The notes: generated from the sequence alone by a model not told the origin. Positions 39,742 through 49,335 are shown, counted from the stretch's first letter. The stretch: DNA of 64,000 nt from Paracoccaceae bacterium (GCA_020446815.1 JAGRDY010000018.1:1-64000), one strand, 5' to 3'. Made by a program: numbers and translations.

Positions 39742-42700
39742 TCAGGCGGTGCCGCGGCCGTTCTGGGCCGCCGCCGCTATCGGGTCGACCGGTTCGTCCT
39801 TGGCTTTGCGAAACCAACGGCGTTTTCTGGCCGGGGAGCCGCCGCGCGAGGTGACCATCAGCAACGATGGCGTGACGATCAGCGTGAGGATCGTCGCGAA
39901 GGCCAGGCCGAAAACGATCGCGCTGGACAGGGAAATCCACCATTGGGTGGACGGCGCGCCATAGCTCGTCTCATGGGCCAGTATCTCGAGATTCAGGCCA
40001 AACGCGATGGGCAGCACCCCCAGAATGGCAGTGAGCGCGGTCAGTACCACCGGCCGAGCCCGTTCGCGACAGGTTTGCAGGATGGCATCGATCTTGGGCA
40101 TGCCTTCGCGGCGCAACGTGTCGTAGGTGTCGATCAAGACGATATTGTTGTTCACCACGACACCCGCCAGCGCGATGATCCCGATCCCGGTCATCACCAC
40201 ACCAAAGGGCTGGCCCATGATCATCAGCCCCAGAAAAACCCCGATGGTCGACATGATCACCGCCGAAAAGACCAGACCGACAGATGTGAATCGGTTGAAC
40301 TGGGCCAGAAGGACGACGAAGATCAGGAACAATGCCGCCCCGAATGCCTTGCCTAGGAAGGCGCCGGCGGCTTTTTGTTCCTCGTCCTCGCCGGCGAGCG
40401 CCCAGCGGATGCCCGCCTTTTCCAGGTCGGATTTTTTCAACTCCTCTGTGATGGCCGCGCGAATCGGATCGGCCTGAACCCCTGCGCGAACCCCCGCCTG
40501 AACGGTAACCGTCCGGCGCCCGTCCTTGCGCTCAAGCGTTCCTGTCGTCGGTGCCGCGACGCGCGTGACGAAATTGCTGATCGGCACGGGGCCATCCTTG
40601 GTTTCGATCCGCAACTGGTCCAGCGACGAGATGGTGCGCTGATCGGGCGGCAGACGCAGAACGATATCAACCGGTTCGTCCAGCCCGGCGGGGCGGAAAT
40701 CGGACAGTTTCAGTCCGCTGGTGACCATCTGGACCACCGCGCCCACCGCGCCGGGCGAAAGCCCGTACTGCGACGCGGCCCCCCGGTCGACGCGCAATTC
40801 CCAGTCAAGCCCCGGCGGCGGCAGGCCATTGTCGATGTCGATGACATCGGGAATCTTCGCCAGCCGGTCGGCGATTTTCGCGGCGGCTTCGTTCAACCCG
40901 TCCGGGTTGGCGGCGGAAAGCTCGATCTGGATGGCCTTGCCGGTCGGCGGCCCGGCCTCGGGCACGGAGACTTCGATTTCGACGCCGGGAATTCCCTTCA
41001 TGGCCTCGCGCAAATCGTCGAGAATGGCATTGGCGTTCTTGCGTTTGCGCCAGTCGACGAATTCATACTGAATGACCCCGACCACATCGGCGGCGATTTC
41101 GTTGCCGGCGTTCTGCCCCTTGCCCGATCGGGTATAGACCGTCTTGATGCCGGGCCAGCCGAGAATGCGCTGTTCCGCCTGACGGGTCAGTGCGTCCTTT
41201 TCATGGATCGAAAGATTGCCGCGGGCGTGAACATAAAGCAGGCCGTAATCCGGTTCGACATCGGGGAAAAACTCGACACCGCTGCCGTATTTGCCATAGG
41301 CATAGGGTACGGCGACCAGCAGGCCCAATGTCGCGAAAATGACCAGAAACGGGTGCCGGATGGCCCGTGCGACGACGCGCATGTAAAGACCGTCCTTCGC
41401 GGCGGTCTCCTCCTTTACGGGCTTGGCGATGATCGCGCCCAGCGTCGGCGCGAAAATCAGCGCATAAAGCATCGAGGCCGACAATGTCGCAATCAGTGTG
41501 ATCGGCATATATTTCATGAATTCGCCGACAATGCCGGGCCAGAAAAGCAACGGCGAAAACGCCGCAACCCGTGTCATCGTGGCGGCGACCACCGGTCCGG
41601 TCATCTTGTGCGATGCCAGGGCAAATGCGTCGCGCTTTTCCATGCCTTCCGACATGCGCCGTTCGGCGTATTCCGTGACGATGATCGCATCGTCGACCAA
41701 CATGCCCACCGCCAGGATGAGACTGAAGAGCACGACGATGTTCACCGTCAACCCGGCAAGTGACAAGGCCAGAATGCCCATCAGGAACGAAGCCGGGATG
41801 GCCAGTCCGATCAATAATGATGCGCGCCCGGACAGGGTATAGAGGATGACGATGAAAACCAGAATGACCGCTGTCAAAACCGAGTTTTGCAGATCTGACA
41901 GCAACTGGCGAATGGTTGTCGATTTGTCCTGGCTGAAAGAAACCACTGTTCCTTCCGGCAGCAGTTTCTGAAACTCGGCGGTGACGGTTTTCACCTTGTC
42001 CACGGTTTCGATCAGGTTGGCCCCGGTACGTTTCGACACTTCGATGGCCACCGCGGGAACCCCGTCGAGTCGGGTAATGGTTTCGGGGTCCTTTTGCGTC
42101 GCGCGAATGGCCGCAAGGTCACGCGCCCTCACGATCGCCGCACCATTGGACACCACCGGCAGATTGGCAATGTCCTCGATGTTTTCCAGCAAAGACGGAA
42201 CTTTTATCGCATAGCGGCCTTCGACCCCTTCCAGCGCGCCCGCCGCGATGAGCTGGTTGTTGGCCATGACGCCCGCGATCAGGGTGTCGGGCCGCAATCC
42301 GTAGGAAGACAGCTTTGCCGGGTCGACGATCACTTCGACAAGATCGTCGCGCACCCCTTGCAAGGCGGCATCGAGAACCCCTGGAATTTCTTCGATACGG
42401 TCGCGCAATTCACGACCGGCACGAGTGAGGATGCGTTCCGGCACATCGCCCGCCAGCGTCACGACCAGCACTGGAAATTCCGAAATATTCACCTCGTTCA
42501 CGGTCGGCTCGTCGGCGTCTGTCGGCAAATCCCTCTTGGCTTGTGAAACCTTGCTGCGTACATCCTCAAGCGCCTTGCCAAGGTCGGCGCCGGCCTGGAA
42601 TTCAAGCAAAACGTTTCCGCCGCCCTGATAGGCGGTCGAGGTCATCTTCTTGATCCCGGCAATCGATTTCAGGGCCGTTTCCATCGGCCGCAGCAGCAGG

Positions 42701-42882
42701 CGCTCGGAATCTTCGGGCGAAATGCCCTGATAGCCCATGCTGACATAGATGATCGGAATCTGGATGTCCGGTTCGGCCTCTTTCGGAATCGACCGATAGG
42801 CCATTGCCCCGGCCAGCATCAGGAAAATCAGCACCGACAAGGTCAGCCGGGCGTTGCGGATGGCGATTTCGACCAATTTCAT
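39742..42882 (-). CDS. RND-family efflux permease (AcrB type)
   Basis: This 1046-residue inner-membrane pump exports drugs or other compounds using the proton gradient. The first transmembrane helix lies at about 10-30, followed by a large periplasmic porter loop, then helices around 335-540; the pattern repeats in the second half. The proton-relay pair is in GMLVDDAIIVTEYAERR near 405, and GVVVNNNIVLIDTYD marks the equivalent place in the second half. I chose the ATG at 42882 (MKLVEIAIRNARLTL). The adaptor gene lies 13 bp upstream. No outer-membrane channel gene is linked. Confidence 0.93.
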   Translation of the reverse strand: MKLVEIAIRNARLTLSVLIFLMLAGAMAYRSIPKEAEPDIQIPIIYVSMGYQGISPEDSERLLLRPMETALKSIAGIKKMTSTAYQGGGNVLLEFQAGADLGKALEDVRSKVSQAKRDLPTDADEPTVNEVNISEFPVLVVTLAGDVPERILTRAGRELRDRIEEIPGVLDAALQGVRDDLVEVIVDPAKLSSYGLRPDTLIAGVMANNQLIAAGALEGVEGRYAIKVPSLLENIEDIANLPVVSNGAAIVRARDLAAIRATQKDPETITRLDGVPAVAIEVSKRTGANLIETVDKVKTVTAEFQKLLPEGTVVSFSQDKSTTIRQLLSDLQNSVLTAVILVFIVILYTLSGRASLLIGLAIPASFLMGILALSLAGLTVNIVVLFSLILAVGMLVDDAIIVTEYAERRMSEGMEKRDAFALASHKMTGPVVAATMTRVAAFSPLLFWPGIVGEFMKYMPITLIATLSASMLYALIFAPTLGAIIAKPVKEETAAKDGLYMRVVARAIRHPFLVIFATLGLLVAVPYAYGKYGSGVEFFPDVEPDYGLLYVHARGNLSIHEKDALTRQAEQRILGWPGIKTVYTRSGKGQNAGNEIAADVVGVIQYEFVDWRKRKNANAILDDLREAMKGIPGVEIEVSVPEAGPPTGKAIQIELSAANPDGLNEAAAKIADRLAKIPDVIDIDNGLPPPGLDWELRVDRGAASQYGLSPGAVGAVVQMVTSGLKLSDFRPAGLDEPVDIVLRLPPDQRTISSLDQLRIETKDGPVPISNFVTRVAAPTTGTLERKDGRRTVTVQAGVRAGVQADPIRAAITEELKKSDLEKAGIRWALAGEDEEQKAAGAFLGKAFGAALFLIFVVLLAQFNRFTSVGLVFSAVIMSTIGVFLGLMIMGQPFGVVMTGIGIIALAGVVVNNNIVLIDTYDTLRREGMPKIDAILQTCRERARPVVLTALTAILGVLPIAFGLNLEILAHETSYGAPSTQWWISLSSAIVFGLAFATILTLIVTPSLLMVTSRGGSPARKRRWFRKAKDEPVDPIAAAAQNGRGTA

Positions 42883-42895
42883 GCGTATCGCCCGT

Positions 42896-44032
42896 TCATT
42901 CCGCGGGGGCAGCGGGCATGGCAACGCTATCGGTACTGTCCACGACGCTGACGGTTTCGCCGTCTTGCACGAGATCCTGCCCCGAAACGACAATGCGAAC
43001 GCCCTCGGGAACGCCGGTGACAACCAGCCCCTCGGGCGTGTCGTCAATCAGCTTGACGGGAACGAAGCCTGTCACATTCTCGGCATTCACGACCCGCAGT
43101 CCTATTTCCCCCGAGGCTGACAGGGTGATGATCGACCGCGGCACCATGACAGAGCGGACCGGCTGGGTATAAAGGCTGATCTCGGCGGTCATTCCGGATG
43201 GGATGGCGCGGTCGGGATTGGGCAGGGCAACCTCGATCGGGAAGGTGCGGGTGACGCGCGAAGCTTCGCGCGCAACAAACCGAACGGTTCCTTCCATTTT
43301 AACGCCGCTTACCAGGCGGACGATGGTTCTGTCGCCGGTACGCACAAAGCCGACATCCACTTCGCTCACCTCCGCGCGCACGATGATCGGGTCGAGGGCG
43401 AGAATGGTTGCGATGGGTGTACCGGTCTGCACCCATTCGCCAAGTTCCACACTGACATTGTCGACCACACCGGCAAAAGGGGTGCGAAGGTTCAACCTGT
43501 CGGCGGCGGCAAGGGCCTGGCTTAACTGGGCTTCCGCGGCGGCCTTGTCTGCCCGCACGCCGATAAGTTGCAATTCTGCGGTATTGCCGCGCGCAAAGAG
43601 CTTTTCGGCGACAACCAGTTCCTGCGTGCGTTGGGCAAGTGTGGCCTCGGCCGTGGTGACTGCGGCCGTAACGTCGGAGCCTTCCAATGTCATGACGACC
43701 TGCGCGGCCTTGACCACATCGCCCTGCAGCACGTTCAACGCCGATATGATACCGCTGGATCTGGCCGCCAGAACCGTGCGTTTGTCAGCGCCGGTCGCGC
43801 CAGATACACGGATTTCACGGGCATGATCGGCGAAGTCGGGCTTGATGACCGCAACTGTCCTCAGCTTGGCGCGGGTCGTATCGGCCGCAGCCTTTGCTTC
43901 GCTGGCTTGCGCGGGGGAAGCATGCGCCTCTTCGCTGCCGACAGAGGCGAATTTCCCCGTGCCTACCCAGGCCGCCGCTGCGACAAACACGATGATCGCA
44001 AATAACCTATGTACCCTGAATCGCGCGGTCAT
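42896..44032 (-). CDS. RND efflux periplasmic adaptor (HlyD/MFP family)
   Basis: This 378-residue membrane-fusion protein bridges the RND pump and an outer-membrane channel. A signal-anchor helix (LFAIIVFVAAAAWVG) is near residues 9-23. A biotinyl-lipoyl-like half follows (ARSSGIISALNVLQGDVVKAAQ near 89-110), then a short alpha-helical hairpin around 120-170 (TLAQRTQELVVAEKLFARGN). The second lipoyl half is LRTPFAGVVDNVSVELGEWV, and beta-barrel strands follow. It is the first gene of the pair with the permease. A 6-bp-arm palindrome lies 48 bp upstream of its start. Confidence 0.92.
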   Translation of the reverse strand: MTARFRVHRLFAIIVFVAAAAWVGTGKFASVGSEEAHASPAQASEAKAAADTTRAKLRTVAVIKPDFADHAREIRVSGATGADKRTVLAARSSGIISALNVLQGDVVKAAQVVMTLEGSDVTAAVTTAEATLAQRTQELVVAEKLFARGNTAELQLIGVRADKAAAEAQLSQALAAADRLNLRTPFAGVVDNVSVELGEWVQTGTPIATILALDPIIVRAEVSEVDVGFVRTGDRTIVRLVSGVKMEGTVRFVAREASRVTRTFPIEVALPNPDRAIPSGMTAEISLYTQPVRSVMVPRSIITLSASGEIGLRVVNAENVTGFVPVKLIDDTPEGLVVTGVPEGVRIVVSGQDLVQDGETVSVVDSTDSVAMPAAPAE

Positions 44033-44079
44033 CGACCAAACTTTCTGATTTTACAATGTCTTGCACACTGACATGGAAA

Positions 44080-44100
44080 CAGGAACATACACTATTCCTG
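44080..44100. promoter_or_regulatory. Palindrome upstream of the efflux operon
   Basis: CAGGAA (44080-44085), nine bases, then TTCCTG (44095-44100): perfect 6-bp arms with centres one helical turn and a half apart. It lies 48 bp before the adaptor start and is a plausible repressor site. No regulator gene is adjacent on that side except the LysR gene, which seems tied to the next cluster. Confidence 0.35.
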
Positions 44101-44215
44101 CCGTCGGCGCCAACTAACAGAATTTGTGGGCAAAAGGCAAAAGATCAATGGTCGGCCCTTGCGAACGCGAAAAGATGTTGCAGATGTGAAATAGCATCGA
44201 CGCGCGGCCGGTCGG

Positions 44216-45088
44216 TCACATTGCACGCGCCATGTTCAAGACAACCTCGCGAAAGGCATTGGCCGCAGGGCTGGGGTGGCGTTGTCGGCTTGTGAGAAGT
44301 TTCAATTGACGCTCCACCACAGGCGCCTGCGGCGACAAGAAGGCCAGATCCGTCGCTTCACCAAGCAAGACGCGCCGGGGCAGGATGGTCGCGCCAAATC
44401 CATTTCGGACGAACGACAAGAGCGTCGTGGTGTTTCGCGCGGAAAGAAGGCTTGTCGCCACCAGGTGCTGAACCGTCGGATGATCGACCAGAGTGCATAG
44501 CGGATTGGCGACAAATGGTTCAAGATCAAGCATTTCCCAGTTCACGGCTTGCCCGGATGTCATGATCGGGCTGTCTTGTCGGCAGACAATGCCGAGCCGG
44601 TCGCTTGCCAGGGCCTCGGCCTCGATATCTGGCCCTGACTGGCCCGAGGCGATTCCGATGTCGGCCATGTCGAATTGCAGGTGGTTGATGACAGCGGCAC
44701 TGTCGACATCGCTCACTTCAAGTCGAATTTCGGGGCGCATGTGCCGGAAACTGCGGATCGCGTCGGGAAGAATGCTGGTTGCCGCCGAGGGGACGCTGGC
44801 GATGCGAACGGTTCCTGCGGTCGAATGGGCATGGCGTCTGATCGCCTCGGCGGCGCGGTCGAAAACATCTGTCGCGCGCGTCGCCTCTTCAAGAACGCGC
44901 AGGCCAAGCGGCGTCAGACGGTTCTTGCGATCGGTTTCAAAGAGCGGCGCGCCCAGATGCTCTTCAAACTGTTTGAGCATCATCGATATGGCCGATGGCG
45001 TGCGTCCGAGCACCGCGGCGGCACCTGCCAAAGTGCCTTCGAAGGCGACGGCGCGAAAACATCGCATCATTTCAAGTTTCAACATCAT
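44216..45088 (-). CDS. LysR-family transcriptional regulator
   Basis: This 290-residue regulator has an N-terminal winged helix (residues 1-62: LEMMRCFRAVAFEGTLAGAA, then GRTPSAISMMLKQFEEHLG) and a periplasmic-binding-like effector domain from about 90 (GTVRIASVPSAATSILPDAI). It is divergent from the aldehyde dehydrogenase gene, with 93 bp between the starts. LysR regulators typically control the divergent neighbour in response to a pathway intermediate, so it most likely governs the 45.2-52.8 kb operon. Two palindromes lie in the shared region. The start may be ATG 45088 or ATG 45085. Confidence 0.9.
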   Translation of the reverse strand: MMLKLEMMRCFRAVAFEGTLAGAAAVLGRTPSAISMMLKQFEEHLGAPLFETDRKNRLTPLGLRVLEEATRATDVFDRAAEAIRRHAHSTAGTVRIASVPSAATSILPDAIRSFRHMRPEIRLEVSDVDSAAVINHLQFDMADIGIASGQSGPDIEAEALASDRLGIVCRQDSPIMTSGQAVNWEMLDLEPFVANPLCTLVDHPTVQHLVATSLLSARNTTTLLSFVRNGFGATILPRRVLLGEATDLAFLSPQAPVVERQLKLLTSRQRHPSPAANAFREVVLNMARAM

Positions 45089-45089
45089 C

Positions 45090-45104
45090 TTCAGAATATC
45101 TGAA
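45090..45104. promoter_or_regulatory. Palindrome at the LysR start
   Basis: TTCAGA (45090-45095), ATA, TCTGAA (45099-45104): a perfect palindrome with 6-bp arms. It directly abuts the regulator's own start codon, which fits autorepression. Confidence 0.5.
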
Positions 45105-45118
45105 ATTTTATTAAGAAA

Positions 45119-45134
45119 TTCAAGATTGCTTGAA
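45119..45134. promoter_or_regulatory. Palindrome in the LysR/aldehyde dehydrogenase gap
   Basis: TTCAAG (45119-45124), four bases, CTTGAA (45129-45134): perfect 6-bp arms. TTCAAG recurs at 45162-45167 and at 45072. A LysR dimer site is likely; this copy would place the protein about 30 bp from the palindrome at 45090. Confidence 0.5.
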
Positions 45135-45181
45135 GTGCACTATACCCCTAGAAAAGAGGAATTCAAGCATGAGGGAATGCC

Positions 45182-46633
45182 ATGGCACAACAGACAGGGC
45201 TCCATGTCGCAGGGAGGTGGCAGACGGGTGAAGGCGAGATCGAGAACCGCAATCCGTCTGATGTGTCGGATCTGATAGGGTGTTATGCCCAGGCCAGCGC
45301 CGCGCAACTGGATGAGGCACTTGACGCCGCGCGCAGGGCCCAGCCGGTCTGGTGGGCCGCTGGGATTCAGAAACGCCACGATGTGTTGATGGCCATCGGA
45401 ACGGAGTTGATGGCGCGCGCGGACGAGATTGGCCGCATGATCGCCCGCGAAGAGGGCAAGCCTGCCGCCGAAGGCAAGGGCGAGGCCTATCGCGCCGGAC
45501 AGTTTTTTACCTACTTTGCCGCCGAGGCGCTGCGCAATCAGGGCGATTTGGCTCAAAGTGTCCGGCCCGGGGTCGAAATCGACGTCCGCCGTGAACCGGT
45601 CGGCGTTGTCGCCATCATCTCGCCGTGGAACTTTCCGGTGGCGACTCCCGCCTGGAAGATCGCGCCCGCGCTCGCCTTTGGCAACGCGGTGGTCTGGAAA
45701 CCGGCGAATCTGACGCCTGCATCGGCGGTGATGCTGACGGAAGTGATTGCAAGGCAGGACATTCCCCCCGGCCTTTTCAACCTTGTCACCGGATCGGGCC
45801 GTTCGGTTGGCCAGCGTCTGGTGGAAAGCCGTACCGTGGACGCGATCAGTTTCACCGGCTCTGTACCCGTCGGGCGCGGTATCGCAAGTGCGTGTTGCGT
45901 GAACATGACCAAGTTGCAGATGGAAATGGGGTCGAAGAACCCGATGATCATCATGGACGATGCCGATCTCGAACTGGCGGTTGCCCATGCGTCGGGCGCG
46001 GCCTTTGGCGGAACAGGGCAGAAATGCACCGCCGCCAGCCGTTTGATCGTGCATGAAAAGGTCCATGATGCCTTTGTCGACGGGCTGGTCGCGGCGGCCA
46101 AGGGGTGGAAAGTCGGGCATGCGCTGGAAGAAGGCACACAGATCGGGCCGGTGGTCAGCGAAGGCCAGTTGCGACAGAACCTCGATTATATCGGCATCGG
46201 CAAGGCCGAGGGGGCAGAGTTGCTTTGCGGCGGCGACCGCCTGGAGCGCGCGACCGAGGGCCATTACATGGCCCCATCGGTTTTCGCCGCTACCAGGAAC
46301 GATATGCGCATCAACCGCGAAGAGATGTTCGCCCCGGTGACCTGCGTGATGAAGGCGGGCAGCTATGACGAGGCGCTGGCCATCGCCAACGACAGCGAAT
46401 TCGGCCTGACGGCCGGCATCATGACCCGCAGCCTGGCGCGTGCAAGCCATTTTCGCGCCAACATGCGCGCGGGCTGCGTGATGGTCAATCTGCCAACTGC
46501 GGGAACCGACTATCATGTGCCCTTTGGCGGGCGTGGTTCGTCATCATTCGGGCCGCGTGAACAGGGATCATACGCGGCTGAATTCTACACGACCGTGAAA
46601 ACCGCCTATGTGGCGGCGGGCAACCCGGAATGA
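45182..46633 (+). CDS. Aldehyde dehydrogenase (NAD(P)-dependent)
   Basis: This 483-residue enzyme oxidises an aldehyde to its acid. The NAD-binding region is IISPWNFPVATPAWKIAPAL near 145-164, followed by WKPANLTP and FTGSVPVGRGI. The general-base Glu is in MEMGSKNP near 247 and the nucleophilic Cys in GGTGQKCTAASRL near 281. C-terminal PFGGRGSSSFGPREQG is also typical. It resembles ketoglutarate-semialdehyde dehydrogenases, but the substrate is not assigned. GAGGG lies 7 nt before the ATG. It is the first gene of the LysR-linked operon and its stop overlaps the next gene (ATGA). Confidence 0.9.
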   Translation: MAQQTGLHVAGRWQTGEGEIENRNPSDVSDLIGCYAQASAAQLDEALDAARRAQPVWWAAGIQKRHDVLMAIGTELMARADEIGRMIAREEGKPAAEGKGEAYRAGQFFTYFAAEALRNQGDLAQSVRPGVEIDVRREPVGVVAIISPWNFPVATPAWKIAPALAFGNAVVWKPANLTPASAVMLTEVIARQDIPPGLFNLVTGSGRSVGQRLVESRTVDAISFTGSVPVGRGIASACCVNMTKLQMEMGSKNPMIIMDDADLELAVAHASGAAFGGTGQKCTAASRLIVHEKVHDAFVDGLVAAAKGWKVGHALEEGTQIGPVVSEGQLRQNLDYIGIGKAEGAELLCGGDRLERATEGHYMAPSVFAATRNDMRINREEMFAPVTCVMKAGSYDEALAIANDSEFGLTAGIMTRSLARASHFRANMRAGCVMVNLPTAGTDYHVPFGGRGSSSFGPREQGSYAAEFYTTVKTAYVAAGNPE

Positions 46634-47607
46634 ACCCTCTGATTGACGGTCTGCAATACGCCAACTGGTCGGAAAGGGTTTTCCGCCAGATGCGTGAAGG
46701 TGGCCTCGATGCCGTGCATGTCACTATCACCTATCATGAGAATTTTCGTGAGACGGTATTGCAGATCGAGAAATGGAACCGTTTTTTCGAACGCTTCCCC
46801 GACCTGATCTTTCAGGGTTTTTCCGCCGATGATGTCGCGAAGGCCCGCGATACCGGGCGCACGGCGATCTTCTTCGGTTCGCAGAACCCTTCGATGATCG
46901 AGGATGATATCGGTCTGGTCGAGGTATTGCACCGCCTTGGCCTGCGCTTCATGCAACTGACCTACAACAATCAGTCCCTGCTTGCGACCGGTTGTTACGA
47001 GGCGCGGGATTCGGGTCTCACGCGGATGGGCCGGGAAGTCGTGGCCGAGATGAACCGCGTCGGCATGGTCGTCGACATGAGCCATTCAGGCGAAAGGTCG
47101 ACACTGGAAGCGATCGAGCACTCCTCCCGCCCGATCGCCATTACCCATGCCAATCCGCACGGCTGGCACCCGGCGCTGCGCAATAAATCCGAAACGGTGA
47201 TGAAGGCGCTTGCCGAAAGCGGCGGCATGTTGGGGTTTTCGGTTTATCCGCACCATCTCAAGGGCGGCAGCGCCTGCACGATTGACGAGTTTTGCACGAT
47301 GATCGCGCGGACGGCGGAGTTGATCGGCATAAGGCATATCGGCATCGGCACCGATCTTTGCCAGGATCAACCCGACAGCGTTGTCGAATGGATGCGTGTC
47401 GGGCGTTGGACCAGGAAGATCGATTATGGCGAGGGAAGCGCGGCTGCACCGGGGTTTCCACCGATGCCAGAGTGGTTCAACGACAATCGCGATTTTGCCA
47501 AAATCGCCGAAGGATTGAAATCCGTGGGCATGTCCGGGGCCGAGATTGCGGCCGTGATGGGGGGCAACTGGTCAGACTTTTTTGCCTCGTCGTTTGGCCG
47601 GGCATAA
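46630..47607 (+). CDS. M19 (renal) dipeptidase-like protein with incomplete metal site
   Basis: This 325-residue amidohydrolase-fold protein belongs with the membrane dipeptidases. Active family members bind two metals through His and Asp of DGHND, a bridging Glu in G-x-E-G, and two later His residues. Here the first motif reads IDGLQYANW, the Glu position reads GSQNP, and only the His in VVDMSHSGE and IAITHANP remain. So three of five ligands are missing, although the rest of the fold (FMQLTYNNQSLLATGCYE, RHIGIGTDLCQD, MGGNWSDFF) is well kept. It may be a non-peptidase enzyme or a partner protein. Translation is coupled to the aldehyde dehydrogenase by ATGA. Confidence 0.75.
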   Translation: MNPLIDGLQYANWSERVFRQMREGGLDAVHVTITYHENFRETVLQIEKWNRFFERFPDLIFQGFSADDVAKARDTGRTAIFFGSQNPSMIEDDIGLVEVLHRLGLRFMQLTYNNQSLLATGCYEARDSGLTRMGREVVAEMNRVGMVVDMSHSGERSTLEAIEHSSRPIAITHANPHGWHPALRNKSETVMKALAESGGMLGFSVYPHHLKGGSACTIDEFCTMIARTAELIGIRHIGIGTDLCQDQPDSVVEWMRVGRWTRKIDYGEGSAAAPGFPPMPEWFNDNRDFAKIAEGLKSVGMSGAEIAAVMGGNWSDFFASSFGRA

Positions 47608-47658
47608 AGCGACGGCCGGACAGGGTGTTGCCATGGCATTGGATCGGGAGAGGAGCGA

Positions 47659-49335
47659 ATGATGCAGGAACCGGCAGGACATCACGCCGAAAGCGCAGCG
47701 TTCCGGCGTCAACCGGCGACCGTCATGCGTCTGGCCCGCATGGGCAGCGCCCATCCGACGCGGTTGTCCTTCTTGCGGGTGCTCTTGCGCCGCATGAAGA
47801 ATGATAACTGGGCCTTCGACCGCCCTGTCTGGCAGATGGATGCCAAGGGTGTCGGCCGCGCCGTCTACCGCGCCATCGGGCCTGAACGAACCTATTCACT
47901 GGTTGCTTTTGCCCATGATCTTCCTGCCGAGATGCGGTCTGATAGGGTCATCGCAACCGCCTGGGATGCGACATTCACGCTTTTCGATGGCACACCGAGT
48001 GAGGCCGATCTGGAACGGCTGGCGGCCAATGTACCCTTGCAGGAGGCCGGCCGGATCGGCCCGAGCGAGCTTTCGCTCAGCCGGGCCAACCGCTCGGTGC
48101 GGTTGTTCGATCATGTGGTCGAAAGGCTTTCCCAGGGGCGTCAGCCGGACGCCGATGCTCTCGACGCCGTCGGATACCTGATGCGCACCACGGCGGTCTA
48201 TGGATCGGGAAAGTTCGGTGCCGCCGACAGAACCGTCTTGCAGAACCGGCCCGAGGCGCATGGGCCGTTCCAGATGGAAATGCTTTCGGTGTGGCTGATC
48301 CGGGCGTTCACGGTCGATCTGGCAGAACATCTGGCCGCGGCGCGCGGCGGTGAGATGGCTGTCGCAATGGCCCCCGATTTGCGCCGCAGGCTCGGGGTGG
48401 GCAACTCCACGGGCCTCGGCATGGCGCCGTTTCTGGTGCGCCATCCGGTCTTGCTGAACAATTGGGTGCAGGCCCGCGAAGAAGCATTGGCGCGGGTTCG
48501 CGCACAGAAATCAGCGACTTCCGATGCCATTGCAGGGTTTCGCGCGGCACTCAAGGATGCCGCCCGGACCCTGGCAACTTGGCGCAGCCCGCATCCGATC
48601 CAGGCCGGTAAGCTCGACGATCTCGGAAGGGATTTGCAGATGATCAGGGCTTATCAGGACGAACGGCTGGAAAAGGGCCCTCATCCCTGGGACACGCTCT
48701 GGCGTTGGGGGGAGCGTTCGCTTTCGCTCGAGGGGCAGGAAATGCTGTTATCACTCATGCTGGAGCCGCACGGCAATCTTGTTGACAGTCTGGCCGAATG
48801 CATGGATGCCGATGAAGATGCGGCTTTCCGGATTGATGGCGCGATGCCGGTGGACCGGGCCGAGAGCCTGTTGAACGAGTTCTATGACTGGGCGGTTTCC
48901 ACCGATTTCAGCACGGCGCAAAGCACGGCGCGCTTTTGGTATGTTTCCGAGGAAAAGCTGGAACCGCGCTTGGGCGAACGGCATGACGAGCCAGGGGCGG
49001 ATCTGGAATTGCCACTGTGTATCGGGCGGCTGGCCGCGCAGATGCGCAAGGACGTTTCGGCCTGGCAGGGTGAAAACACGCTCGCGGCGTTTCTGCTGGC
49101 GCACCCCGAGCACCGGTTCATGGCGCGGCGGGTGCAGGTGACGGCGCGGTATCCCTTTGCCGAAGTGCGCGACAATCTGATCGCGTCGGACATGCTGCCG
49201 ATCGATCTGCTGCGTTGCAAGCTTGCGTTTTTCGGAGCCAGCCATTTCGATCCGCGTTCCGACCGCTGGGTGCGTATCAGCCTGTTTCAGAACGCACCCT
49301 ATCCGCAGGATCTTGCTGCAGGAGAGCCGGTATGA
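47659..49335 (+). CDS. Conserved protein of unknown function, 558 residues
   Basis: I do not recognise a characterised family. The protein is soluble-looking, with no signal peptide or membrane helix. It is rich in Arg, Ala and acidic residues. Distinctive parts are SAHPTRLSFLRVLLRRMK near 50-63, ATAWDATFTLFDG near 98, LMRTTAVYGSGKFGAADR near 174, and GVGNSTGLGMAPFLVRHPVLL near 255, which could be a ligand-binding loop. The region EEKLEPRLGERHDEP near 435 is also notable. I recall similar unannotated proteins in related marine bacteria. AGAGGAG precedes the ATG, and the next gene overlaps by ATGA, so the two likely work together. Confidence 0.75.
   Translation: MMQEPAGHHAESAAFRRQPATVMRLARMGSAHPTRLSFLRVLLRRMKNDNWAFDRPVWQMDAKGVGRAVYRAIGPERTYSLVAFAHDLPAEMRSDRVIATAWDATFTLFDGTPSEADLERLAANVPLQEAGRIGPSELSLSRANRSVRLFDHVVERLSQGRQPDADALDAVGYLMRTTAVYGSGKFGAADRTVLQNRPEAHGPFQMEMLSVWLIRAFTVDLAEHLAAARGGEMAVAMAPDLRRRLGVGNSTGLGMAPFLVRHPVLLNNWVQAREEALARVRAQKSATSDAIAGFRAALKDAARTLATWRSPHPIQAGKLDDLGRDLQMIRAYQDERLEKGPHPWDTLWRWGERSLSLEGQEMLLSLMLEPHGNLVDSLAECMDADEDAAFRIDGAMPVDRAESLLNEFYDWAVSTDFSTAQSTARFWYVSEEKLEPRLGERHDEPGADLELPLCIGRLAAQMRKDVSAWQGENTLAAFLLAHPEHRFMARRVQVTARYPFAEVRDNLIASDMLPIDLLRCKLAFFGASHFDPRSDRWVRISLFQNAPYPQDLAAGEPV

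Noticed and set aside
40375-41763. 462-codon open frame on the plus strand
   Set aside because: Antisense to the RND permease and without recognisable protein features.
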